Positions 6,841-13,120 of a stretch of 15,462 nucleotides of DNA are shown one piece after another. The stretch is taken from the NCBI GenBank assembly GCA_030427765.1, contig JAUICS010000003.1, positions 1 through 15,462 on the forward strand, written 5' to 3'. The notes below the pieces were generated by a model. The model had not been told where the DNA came from and did no database searches. It saw only the letters and a list, made by a program, of their open reading frames with translations. The position numbers and the translations under genes are program-made. Each line of letters begins with the position of its first letter. The first letter of the stretch is position 1. The stretch is from Alphaproteobacteria bacterium (lineage in GTDB: Bacteria > Pseudomonadota > Alphaproteobacteria > Micavibrionales > Micavibrionaceae).

Positions 6841-6861
6841 CACGCAGACAAAATCCGCGTG
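6841..6861 (-). other. Intercistronic hairpin between acpP and fabF
   Basis: On the minus strand CACGCGGA and UCUGCGUG form an 8-bp stem with one G-U pair around the loop UUUUG. The hairpin starts about ten bases after the acpP stop and has no U-tail, so it is unlikely to be a full terminator. It may stabilise an acpP-only message, which would suit the high demand for ACP. Confidence 0.5.
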
Positions 6862-6870
6862 CAAACTGGA

Positions 6871-7107
6871 TTATTCTGCGTTTTCTTTGATGAAGTTAAC
6901 AGCGTCTGCCACTGTTTGAATTTTTTCGGCAGCATCATCAGGAATTTCAATGTTGAATTCTTCTTCAAATGCCATAACCAATTCAACTGTATCAAGTGAG
7001 TCAGCACCCAAATCATCGATAAAGCTGGCTTCTTCCTTCACTTTATCCTCTTCTACACCAAGATGCTCAACAACAATCTTCTTTACGCGTTCAGCGACAT
7101 CACTCAT
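6871..7107 (-). CDS. acpP: Acyl carrier protein
   Basis: A 78-residue acidic acyl carrier protein. The 4'-phosphopantetheine attachment site is Ser37 in [19 protein letters not shown], the classic DSL motif at the start of helix II. It carries growing acyl chains among FabD, FabF, FabG and the other cycle enzymes in the cytoplasm. The ATG at 7107 is preceded by AAGGA at good spacing. Unlike its neighbours it lies behind a 196-bp gap with its own promoter-like sequence, and is followed by a hairpin. Separate, higher expression is therefore likely. Confidence 0.98.
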   Translation of the reverse strand: MSDVAERVKKIVVEHLGVEEDKVKEEASFIDDLGADSLDTVELVMAFEEEFNIEIPDDAAEKIQTVADAVNFIKENAE

Positions 7108-7158
7108 AGCAATTCCTTACTTTTTATTAAATTAAATTTTTCTGTTTGATGACGACTG

Positions 7159-7187
7159 AACTTAACCAGCCTCATCCCATATTGCAA
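7159..7187 (-). promoter_or_regulatory. Candidate acpP promoter
   Basis: On the minus strand TTGCAA (7187-7182) and TAAGTT (7164-7159) are spaced by 17 bp in the fabG-acpP gap. A start near 7152 would give a leader of about 45 nt carrying the AAGGA ribosome-binding site. A second, similar pair further upstream cannot be excluded. The rest of the 196-bp gap shows nothing recognisable. Confidence 0.4.
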
Positions 7188-7303
7188 GCAGTTTTCACCA
7201 CCCAGTTAGCAATGTAATAAATTCAACTACCATAATCATAACAGCTTGACTAGGCTCGATTATTTACCGTGATTACCCTATGTGGATAACCGCGGCAAAA
7301 ACC

Positions 7304-8041
7304 TTATATCATGGCCATTCCGCCGTTGACATGGATGGTTGATCCGGTCACATATCCGGCCTCTTCACTTGCCAGATAAACGGCCGCCGCCGCAATATCT
7401 TTCGGGTCGCCCATACGCCCTGCGGGGATACGGGAATTGATGCTGTCTTTTTGATCGTCGTTAAGGGCATCTGTCATCGCACTGGCAATAAAGCCCGGAG
7501 CCATTGAGTTTACTGTGATGCCGCGGCTGGCCACTTCTTGTGCCATGGCCTTTGACCATCCGATCATGCCGGCCTTTGTTGCAACGTAGTTACATTGCCC
7601 CGGGTTTCCGGTAACGCCGACAACCGATGATATATTGACGATGCGGCCGTTGCGGCGTTTCATCATGCCGCGCTGGACGGCTTTTGCCAGTTTGAACGGA
7701 ACGGTCAAGTTGATATCGATTACCTCCTGCCATTCTTCATCCTTCATCCGCATGGATAAATTGTCCTTTGTGATACCGGCGTTGTTCACCAAAATGTCGA
7801 TTGACCCCATGGCCCCTTCTACATCTTTTACCAACCCGTCAACATTTTCGGCATTGCCCAGATCAACCTGAAACGCCTTTGCATTGTCACCAAGCTTGGC
7901 AACAAGGGCATCAAGTTTTTCTTTATTACGTCCAGTGATGGCAACATTTGCGCCTGCATGATATAGCGCAAGTGCGATTTCTTTACCGATACCGCCGGTT
8001 GCGCCGGTAACCAATGCATTCTTTCCTGTAAGATCAAACAT
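7304..8041 (-). CDS. fabG: 3-oxoacyl-[acyl-carrier-protein] reductase
   Basis: A short-chain dehydrogenase that reduces 3-oxoacyl-ACP to 3-hydroxyacyl-ACP with NADPH. With ATG 8041 the product has 245 residues, close to the family norm. The cofactor motif TGATGGIG is at 12-19 and NNAG at 86-89. The catalytic Ser139 (NISSVVG), Tyr152 and Lys156 (YVATK) are all present, as are the ending GSTIHVNGGMAM and the PG motif near 182-183. A TTG nine bases upstream (8050) is also in frame, but AGGAG directly abuts it, whereas AGGAG sits nine bases before ATG 8041. ATG is therefore chosen. It starts one base after the stop of the upstream DUF6065-like gene, implying coupled translation. Confidence 0.96.
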   Translation of the reverse strand: MFDLTGKNALVTGATGGIGKEIALALYHAGANVAITGRNKEKLDALVAKLGDNAKAFQVDLGNAENVDGLVKDVEGAMGSIDILVNNAGITKDNLSMRMKDEEWQEVIDINLTVPFKLAKAVQRGMMKRRNGRIVNISSVVGVTGNPGQCNYVATKAGMIGWSKAMAQEVASRGITVNSMAPGFIASAMTDALNDDQKDSINSRIPAGRMGDPKDIAAAAVYLASEEAGYVTGSTIHVNGGMAMI

Positions 8042-8042
8042 A

Positions 8043-8789
8043 TTATTCAACTCCTATATGGTTAACTTTGAATTCTTTGAGTCTTAATTTTGACTGATGG
8101 TCCTCTGCCCCCACACTGCCGTCCGGTCTTAAGCCCTTGAAATAATCCTTTTGCCATTTTTGGGCGACGGCTTCACTCTCCGGGTCCCGCAAATCTTTGA
8201 CGAATTTGTTACGCCGTTTTGACCAGATGTCATGTTCTTTTTTTAACTCCGGATTTGCGTCGAACGGATGCATTTCCGGTTTGAATTCTTTAAGCTCATT
8301 CCGTTTTATAGGAAAAAATGAGCAAAATGGCTCCCCCTCTTCGAATGTTATCCATTCATTTTTGCGGGTAATTTGCCAGTTCATTGTAAAACTATAGGGT
8401 GCCCAGTCGGTTTCAATAATGCCCTGAAGTGGAGAAATGCCGTCTTTCGGGCTGTTCGGCGGGCCGGATACGTACATATTCCATCCGGGCTCGGTTTGAA
8501 ATAATCCATGTATGACAAAGGTTAGGATGCCGTTTCCAAAAACACTGGTACACACATGTTTTAGAAATTTGGTTGCGCGGAATGTAATGGCCTCAAGCCC
8601 ATCTTCACCATTCCACTTAACCGAAAATGTTTCGGTGCAATGTATTGACCAGCCGTGGGAATTGGCAATATTCAATGGTAGGCACCGATAAGCAAACTTT
8701 CCTGGCGATTCGTCCATCCATTCGCGTGTTGGTGAATTTGCGCGGATGTCGACTTGCTTTAAATTATCGGTGTAGAAATTTAACTTCAT
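8043..8789 (-). CDS. Uncharacterised DUF6065-like protein inside the fab operon
   Basis: A 248-residue soluble protein of unknown function. I recognise a resemblance to the uncharacterised DUF6065 family by its blocks: REWMDESPGKFAYRCLPL (22-39), IANSHGW (41-47), VKWNG (57-61), FGNGILTF (84-91), SGPPNSPKDGISPLQGIIET (108-127), YSFTMNWQITR (132-142) and FEEGEPFCSFFP (149-160). The last 60 residues are charged and contain WQKDYFKG (212-219) and HQSKLRLKEF (231-240). No catalytic motif of a known enzyme, signal peptide or membrane helix is seen; the Trp- and aromatic-rich middle suggests a compact beta fold. Its ATG overlaps the fabD stop (ATGA) and its stop lies one base before the fabG ATG, so it is made together with both. 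A role in lipid synthesis is inferred only from this position. The reading frame is certain, the family assignment fairly likely. Confidence 0.85.
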   Translation of the reverse strand: MKLNFYTDNLKQVDIRANSPTREWMDESPGKFAYRCLPLNIANSHGWSIHCTETFSVKWNGEDGLEAITFRATKFLKHVCTSVFGNGILTFVIHGLFQTEPGWNMYVSGPPNSPKDGISPLQGIIETDWAPYSFTMNWQITRKNEWITFEEGEPFCSFFPIKRNELKEFKPEMHPFDANPELKKEHDIWSKRRNKFVKDLRDPESEAVAQKWQKDYFKGLRPDGSVGAEDHQSKLRLKEFKVNHIGVE

Positions 8790-9733
8790 CCCTTAAATGA
8801 TGTTAAAAACTGCTCGATCTGTTCGGTTGTACCAACCGGTTCGCATGATACATCACGGTTAATCTTTTTAATTAATCCGGATAGAACTTTTCCTGCGCCG
8901 ATTTCATAAAACTGCGTCACGCCCTGAGCAACCATCCATTCGATACTTTCGCGCCAGCGTACGGTTTCTGTAATTTGATCAACCAGAAGACGGCGAATCG
9001 CATTCGGATCATCTTCGGCCTTGGCCGTAACGTTACTGACAACCGGCACCATTGGCGGGCGGATGTTCGTACCGGCCAGCGCCTGTGACATTTTTTGTGC
9101 GGCCGGTGCCATAAGCTGGCAATGGAACGGTGCACTTACCGGAAGGACGACGGAACGGCGTGCGCCGCGTTCTGCCGCCAATGCGACAGCGCGATCAACG
9201 GCGGCAACATGGCCGCTAACAACAACCTGTCCGGGTGAGTTATCGTTTGCCGCCTGGCAAATTTCACTGTTGGAAACCGAGCTTGCAATTTCCTTTACTG
9301 CATCAAAATCAAGACCCAGAACGGCGGCCATCGACCCTTTTCCAACCGGAACGGCTTCCTGCATCGCCTGTCCACGTATTTTCAAAAGCTTTGCCGTTTG
9401 CGCAACTTCTAATGCCGAAATCGTTGCAAGGGCGGAGTATTCCCCCAAAGAGTGTCCGGCAACAAAGGATAGGTCATTTTTGACATCCAGTGAGCCTTGC
9501 TTGTTCAAAACCTGAATAATGGCAAGTGACATCGCCATCAATGCGGGCTGCGTGTTTTCGGTAAGGTTCAGATCGGCCTCCGGCCCTTCGAACATAAGTT
9601 TTGAAAGGTGTTGACCCAATGCATCGTCAACCTCTTCAAAAACGTGACGTGCCTCTTCAAAATTTTCTGCCAGCTCTTTACCCATGCCAACATACTGGGA
9701 CCCTTGTCCTGGAAAGACAAACACCGGTTTCAT
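8786..9733 (-). CDS. fabD: Malonyl-CoA:ACP transacylase
   Basis: A 315-residue transacylase that moves malonyl from CoA to AcpP and so feeds the elongation cycle. The family residues are all present: oxyanion GQGSQ with Gln11, nucleophile Ser95 in GHSLGEYSA, Arg120 in KIRGQAM, His204 in APFHCQLM and Gln253 in VDQI. GAGKVLSGLIKK (279-290) closes the domain. The ATG at 9733 is preceded by GAGGG at good spacing. It is the first gene of the leftward cluster and lies back to back with pyrE across 184 bp. Its stop overlaps the next gene's ATG by four bases. Confidence 0.97.
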   Translation of the reverse strand: MKPVFVFPGQGSQYVGMGKELAENFEEARHVFEEVDDALGQHLSKLMFEGPEADLNLTENTQPALMAMSLAIIQVLNKQGSLDVKNDLSFVAGHSLGEYSALATISALEVAQTAKLLKIRGQAMQEAVPVGKGSMAAVLGLDFDAVKEIASSVSNSEICQAANDNSPGQVVVSGHVAAVDRAVALAAERGARRSVVLPVSAPFHCQLMAPAAQKMSQALAGTNIRPPMVPVVSNVTAKAEDDPNAIRRLLVDQITETVRWRESIEWMVAQGVTQFYEIGAGKVLSGLIKKINRDVSCEPVGTTEQIEQFLTSFKG

Positions 9734-9752
9734 GACGTACCCTCGTAATATT

Positions 9753-9779
9753 ATTAGAAATGAATTTCCAATTTCTAAT
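9753..9779. promoter_or_regulatory. Perfect 9-bp inverted repeat before fabD
   Basis: ATTAGAAAT, nine bases, ATTTCTAAT: a perfect dyad 20-46 bp upstream of the fabD ATG, with a smaller GAAAT-GA-ATTTC dyad overlapping its left arm. It probably lies in the fabD leader or promoter and could be an operator for a lipid-synthesis regulator. No known operator consensus was recognised. Confidence 0.4.
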
Positions 9780-9794
9780 CTATTTCATTTGTAT

Positions 9795-9837
9795 GCACAA
9801 TAGACAGTCGCAAGAAATTTTCTGTCTTCTGTTGTGC
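9795..9837. promoter_or_regulatory. Nested inverted repeat midway between fabD and pyrE
   Basis: Outer arms GCACAA (9795-9800) and TTGTGC (9832-9837) enclose inner arms AGACAG (9802-9807) and CTGTCT (9822-9827). A 14-base core separates the inner arms. No U-run follows in either direction, so it is not a simple attenuator. It occupies the middle of the divergent promoter region and could serve both operons. Confidence 0.45.
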
Positions 9838-9917
9838 GCTATAAGAAATGCTTGCCTGAATTGAGCGCAAATAGTAGGTTTTTTGAAGTATATGAGATTA
9901 TTTAAAGAGTATTACCG

Positions 9918-10601
9918 ATGAGCCATAAAGAATTTGCCCTGAATACAGCCAAAATACTGATTGATACGAAATCGATTCTTATTAATGCCAAAGACCCGTT
10001 TACATACACATCCGGGCGCGTTGGCCCCGTTTATATTGACTGTCGACGCTTGATTTCTTTTCCGGATGAACGTCAGGTCCTAATGGATAACGCAGCGGCC
10101 CTTCTGAATGAAAAGGTCGGTATCGAAAATATTGATATGGTTGCGGGCGGTGAGACGGCCGGTATTCCATACGCGGCCTTTATTGCTGAGCGTTTGAATA
10201 AACCAATGCTGTATGTCCGGAAAAAACCGAAAGGGTTTGGCCGTATGGCACAGATTGAAGGTTGTATGGAAGACGAGGGTAAAAATGTAATCCTTATCGA
10301 GGACCTTCAGACCGATGGCGGCAGTAAGCAGGTGTTTATCAATGCCCTGCGCGAGGCCGGCGCGGTTGTAAAACATTCATTCGTTGTATTCCATTATGCC
10401 ATTTTCGATGCCAGCATTAAGAATATGGAATCACTTGGTATTCAGCTTCATGCCCTGACAACATGGTGGGATGTGCTTGATTACGCGAAGGAAAACAGTG
10501 TGTATGATGAAGAAACACTGACATCCCTTGAAAAATTCCTTTATGACCCCGTGCAATGGTCTGTTGATCACGGCGGTAAGGGTGATGAGGACGCGGCCTA
10601 G
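9918..10601 (+). CDS. pyrE: Orotate phosphoribosyltransferase
   Basis: A 227-residue enzyme that joins orotate to PRPP to give OMP, the fifth step of UMP synthesis. The PRPP-binding loop VILIEDLQTDGGS (124-136) is clear. The flexible catalytic loop RKKPKGFGRMAQIEG (101-115) supplies Lys102, Lys103 and Lys105, and FTYTSGRVGPVYIDCR (28-43) forms the N-terminal orotate side. The EDLQTDGGSK variant is of the kind found in alphaproteobacteria. AAAGAG (9904-9909) lies eight bases before ATG 9918. It is transcribed away from fabD and its stop TAG shares the bases CTAG with the stop of the convergent hydrolase gene. The leader contains inverted repeats but no U-tailed attenuator like that of enterobacterial pyrE. 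Confidence 0.96.
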   Translation: MSHKEFALNTAKILIDTKSILINAKDPFTYTSGRVGPVYIDCRRLISFPDERQVLMDNAAALLNEKVGIENIDMVAGGETAGIPYAAFIAERLNKPMLYVRKKPKGFGRMAQIEGCMEDEGKNVILIEDLQTDGGSKQVFINALREAGAVVKHSFVVFHYAIFDASIKNMESLGIQLHALTTWWDVLDYAKENSVYDEETLTSLEKFLYDPVQWSVDHGGKGDEDAA

Positions 10602-11173
10602 CGCAGTATTTCGTATAATTCCGGAAATTCCTGCGTTCCCATATTGGCCAGACAGAAATGACCATGCGTATTGAATCTATGTAATTTCGCAGATGGATAT
10701 GTATCCATTATTATATCTACTGTTTCTTTTACGCTATCAACGGGCTCATCCTCCGAATACATGATGTGAATTTCATTGATGCGTTTACTTAAATCTTCTT
10801 TCAGATCGCATTTAAGGAAGTCGCCAAGCTGTTTGCCTGGGTCTAGCCACGGTGCCACCAAGACAAGTTTGTCTAATTTGATTTGATGTTCGCCAAGATA
10901 TTTTAGCAGGAACCCGCCGCCGCAACTATGTCCAACGAGCTGTGTTTGCCCATCAATTGGAAATGTCGAGAATATCGATTTCCATGTCTGGTAACTCGGT
11001 TTATGCGGCGTTGGCATTTCCGGTGTTTGCACATTGTATCCGTCTACCAGTAACATTTTTTGTAGCCATGGAATCCAGTGAAAATTAGACCCTGAGGGAA
11101 TGCTTCTATCCTCGAATTCTGCGCGATCGCAACACCCATGCAAAATATACGTGTTCTTTAAACGCGACATCAT
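10598..11173 (-). CDS. RBBP9/YdeN-type alpha/beta serine hydrolase
   Basis: A small, 191-residue alpha/beta hydrolase of the RBBP9/YdeN group. The nucleophile elbow is GHSCGGG with Ser83. The acid is probably Asp142 in YSEDEPV, and His172 in THGHFCL completes the triad; the family ending EFPELYEIL is also present. ILHGCCD (10-16) supplies the oxyanion region. The physiological substrate of bacterial members is not known. It is cytoplasmic. The ATG overlaps the TGA of the upstream membrane-protein gene by four bases, so the two are a translationally coupled pair; ATG 11170 (M2) is an alternative start. It converges on pyrE, with overlapping stop codons and no terminator between them. Confidence 0.88.
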   Translation of the reverse strand: MMSRLKNTYILHGCCDRAEFEDRSIPSGSNFHWIPWLQKMLLVDGYNVQTPEMPTPHKPSYQTWKSIFSTFPIDGQTQLVGHSCGGGFLLKYLGEHQIKLDKLVLVAPWLDPGKQLGDFLKCDLKEDLSKRINEIHIMYSEDEPVDSVKETVDIIMDTYPSAKLHRFNTHGHFCLANMGTQEFPELYEILR

Positions 11174-12039
11174 GTTTTTAGTCCTTTTTGAATGTGCCTG
11201 CGGTGCCGGTGATTTATGTATTCGGCAATCATAATTGTTATACAGGACGCGGCAAGCGCCATAATTGTCCCAAAAACATATCCATAAACCGGATATGTGG
11301 CATATACAATCAGGATATAAACTGTGCTGTGCAGTATTGCGTTACTAAAATACCTGTATGTAAATGATGATACAAAGTCTGGGGATTTTGTCGCACGTAA
11401 AATAATCAGGTTGCTTATTCCGATGGCTGGAAATGCGGCGAACAAACCGGCTAATGTCTTATTTGAATACTCCGCAACCAGAATTGAAACAGCAACAAAC
11501 GTTCCGCCTAATAAAAACCGTATGATATATTTCGTTGAACGTTTGCTGAAGATATTGTCTTTCGCGGGAACATCATCATGTTCCTTTAGATGAAATATGC
11601 GGTATTTTATCATAAGCAGCAGCAGTGTTTTTGTGCCACCACAAACAACAATGCTGAATATAATCACATCCCGTAATCCCTGTATTTCCATCTCATTCAC
11701 AATATACGCTGCAAATAACCACGCGATAGAGGCCGCCGGAATGGAGAAAAAGGGATTATGTTTTGCCAGCAATATATAACATATACAGAAGGCACCGAGT
11801 ACGGGCATCGCGAGTAGAGTGCCCAGACTGGCAACATGCGCATGATCACTGCCGTAAAAAATTGCTTGAAGTAATAACGCAACACCAACGACAGAAGGGG
11901 CGCCTGCAATAATGCCACCAACGCGCGTTCCATAACGCTCAGCCGCATATACAACCGCGATGATAACAAATCCGGCGACAAAGAAACTGATTATTAAACG
12001 TGTCAAAAGCAAATCGTCCATAATCAACGTTGATAACAT
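11170..12039 (-). CDS. Internally duplicated membrane protein, DUF3147-like units
   Basis: A 289-residue polytopic membrane protein with about eight hydrophobic segments. Residues 13-57 and 170-214 align without a gap. AERYGTRVGGIIAGAPSVVG (33-52) matches AEYSNKTLAGLFAAFPAIGI (189-208), with Ala, Glu, Gly, Ala and Pro at shared positions (33/189, 34/190, 42/198, 45/201, 48/204). The second unit opens YIIRFLLGG and resembles the short DUF3147 membrane family. The whole therefore looks like two such units joined by a hydrophilic linker (about 150-170). The Gly/Pro-rich re-entrant-like motif suggests a channel or transporter, but the substrate is unknown. Start ATG 12039 or Met7 (12021); neither has a clear ribosome-binding site. 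It is divergent from pyrB across 85 bp and is coupled to the downstream hydrolase. Confidence 0.82.
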   Translation of the reverse strand: MLSTLIMDDLLLTRLIISFFVAGFVIIAVVYAAERYGTRVGGIIAGAPSVVGVALLLQAIFYGSDHAHVASLGTLLAMPVLGAFCICYILLAKHNPFFSIPAASIAWLFAAYIVNEMEIQGLRDVIIFSIVVCGGTKTLLLLMIKYRIFHLKEHDDVPAKDNIFSKRSTKYIIRFLLGGTFVAVSILVAEYSNKTLAGLFAAFPAIGISNLIILRATKSPDFVSSFTYRYFSNAILHSTVYILIVYATYPVYGYVFGTIMALAASCITIMIAEYINHRHRRHIQKGLKT

Positions 12040-12124
12040 TGATGTATTTGATTTGAATAGAACAAACTTATCTTTACCTATGATTTAATTTTTGATATCA
12101 CATCTTGAATAAACATGGATACAT

Positions 12125-13120
12125 ATGGTTGATAACCCTGAAAAAGATCTCCTGAATATACGCGCCGACCGTGACGTTGGCTTCTTCGATCTTTTTTCCA
12201 TTGAACAAATTTCCAATGATGATTTAGCCCTTATTTATCAGCTTTCCCGCGCATTCCGGGGTTATAAAACCTATAAGTTCGATTTTAATAAAGGATGCAG
12301 TATGGTGAATGCGTTTTTCGAGCATTCCACCCGTACACTCGCCAGTTTTGATCTGTCCGGTAAAAATCTGTCTATGGACACGAATAGTATCAGCGGCAAC
12401 AGTAGTTCCATCAGCAAGGGTGAAGGGTATCTGGATACCGTTTTGACCCTTGATGCCTACAATCTGAAAACAATCGTTATACGATGCCGGGAGGCCGGCG
12501 TGCCGGAAATGATGGCCCGCCATGTCCGCGCATCGATTATCAGCGCCGGTGACGGCTGGCATGAACATCCGACGCAGGCGCTTTTGGACGGTCTGACTAT
12601 GCTGGATCACTTTAAATCAGACGATTTAAACGGCAAAACCGTCACGATTGTCGGTGATATTATGCACTCTCGCGTGTTTGGGTCGCTTGTACGTCTTTTG
12701 AAACTTTTAAAGGCCAATATTCGTGTGGCCGCGCCGGAGACGTTTCTGCCTGCACATGTTGAAAATTATGGTTTGAAGACATTTTATAGTGTTGAGGATG
12801 CGCTGGACGGCGCCGATGTGGTGTACGCATTGCGCGTACAGGAGGAGCGCGGTGCAAACGGGTTCATTCCGACATTGCGCGAATATTCTAAAATGTACGG
12901 CATTAGCAGGAAAAGGATGGATTTGGCCGCCAAAGATGCGATTTTAATGCACCCTGGCCCTGTACGCAGAGACATTGATGTTCATTCGGCATTGGTTGCG
13001 GTCGATGAACAATCCCATATCCTGCGCCAGGTCGAAAATGGCATGGCGGTGCGCAAGGCCCTGTTATGGGTGCTATGTAGCCGATGTGACGGGAAAGAGA
13101 AGGAGGTAACGCTCCAATGA
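12125..13120 (+). CDS. pyrB: Aspartate carbamoyltransferase catalytic subunit
   Basis: A 331-residue catalytic chain that forms carbamoyl-aspartate from carbamoyl phosphate and aspartate, the committed step of pyrimidine synthesis. Carbamoyl-phosphate sites are FFEHSTRT (64-71), SKGE with Lys98 (97-100) and HPTQALLDG (148-156). Aspartate sites are RVQEERG (237-243) and MHPGPV (275-280). The residues after HPGP read RRDID instead of the more usual NRGVE, a variant in the aspartate loop region. No regulatory pyrI is present. An in-frame stop at 12110 leaves ATG 12125 as the only plausible ATG, with a weak GGA before it. The TGA overlaps the pyrC ATG (ATGA), which fits the PyrB-PyrC complexes known in other bacteria. 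Confidence 0.95.
   Translation: MVDNPEKDLLNIRADRDVGFFDLFSIEQISNDDLALIYQLSRAFRGYKTYKFDFNKGCSMVNAFFEHSTRTLASFDLSGKNLSMDTNSISGNSSSISKGEGYLDTVLTLDAYNLKTIVIRCREAGVPEMMARHVRASIISAGDGWHEHPTQALLDGLTMLDHFKSDDLNGKTVTIVGDIMHSRVFGSLVRLLKLLKANIRVAAPETFLPAHVENYGLKTFYSVEDALDGADVVYALRVQEERGANGFIPTLREYSKMYGISRKRMDLAAKDAILMHPGPVRRDIDVHSALVAVDEQSHILRQVENGMAVRKALLWVLCSRCDGKEKEVTLQ

Noticed and set aside
8042-8050. TTG at 8050 as the fabG start
   Set aside because: The AGGAG ribosome-binding site touches this TTG, while ATG 8041 is nine bases away and gives the usual N-terminus.
9021-9515. Long plus-strand open frame opposite fabD
   Set aside because: It mirrors the fabD coding frame, which has all catalytic residues; the antisense protein has no recognisable domain.
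9795-9837. Classical pyrE attenuator
   Set aside because: The nested hairpin has no U-tract on the pyrE strand and no leader peptide was found, so transcription attenuation of the enterobacterial type is not supported.
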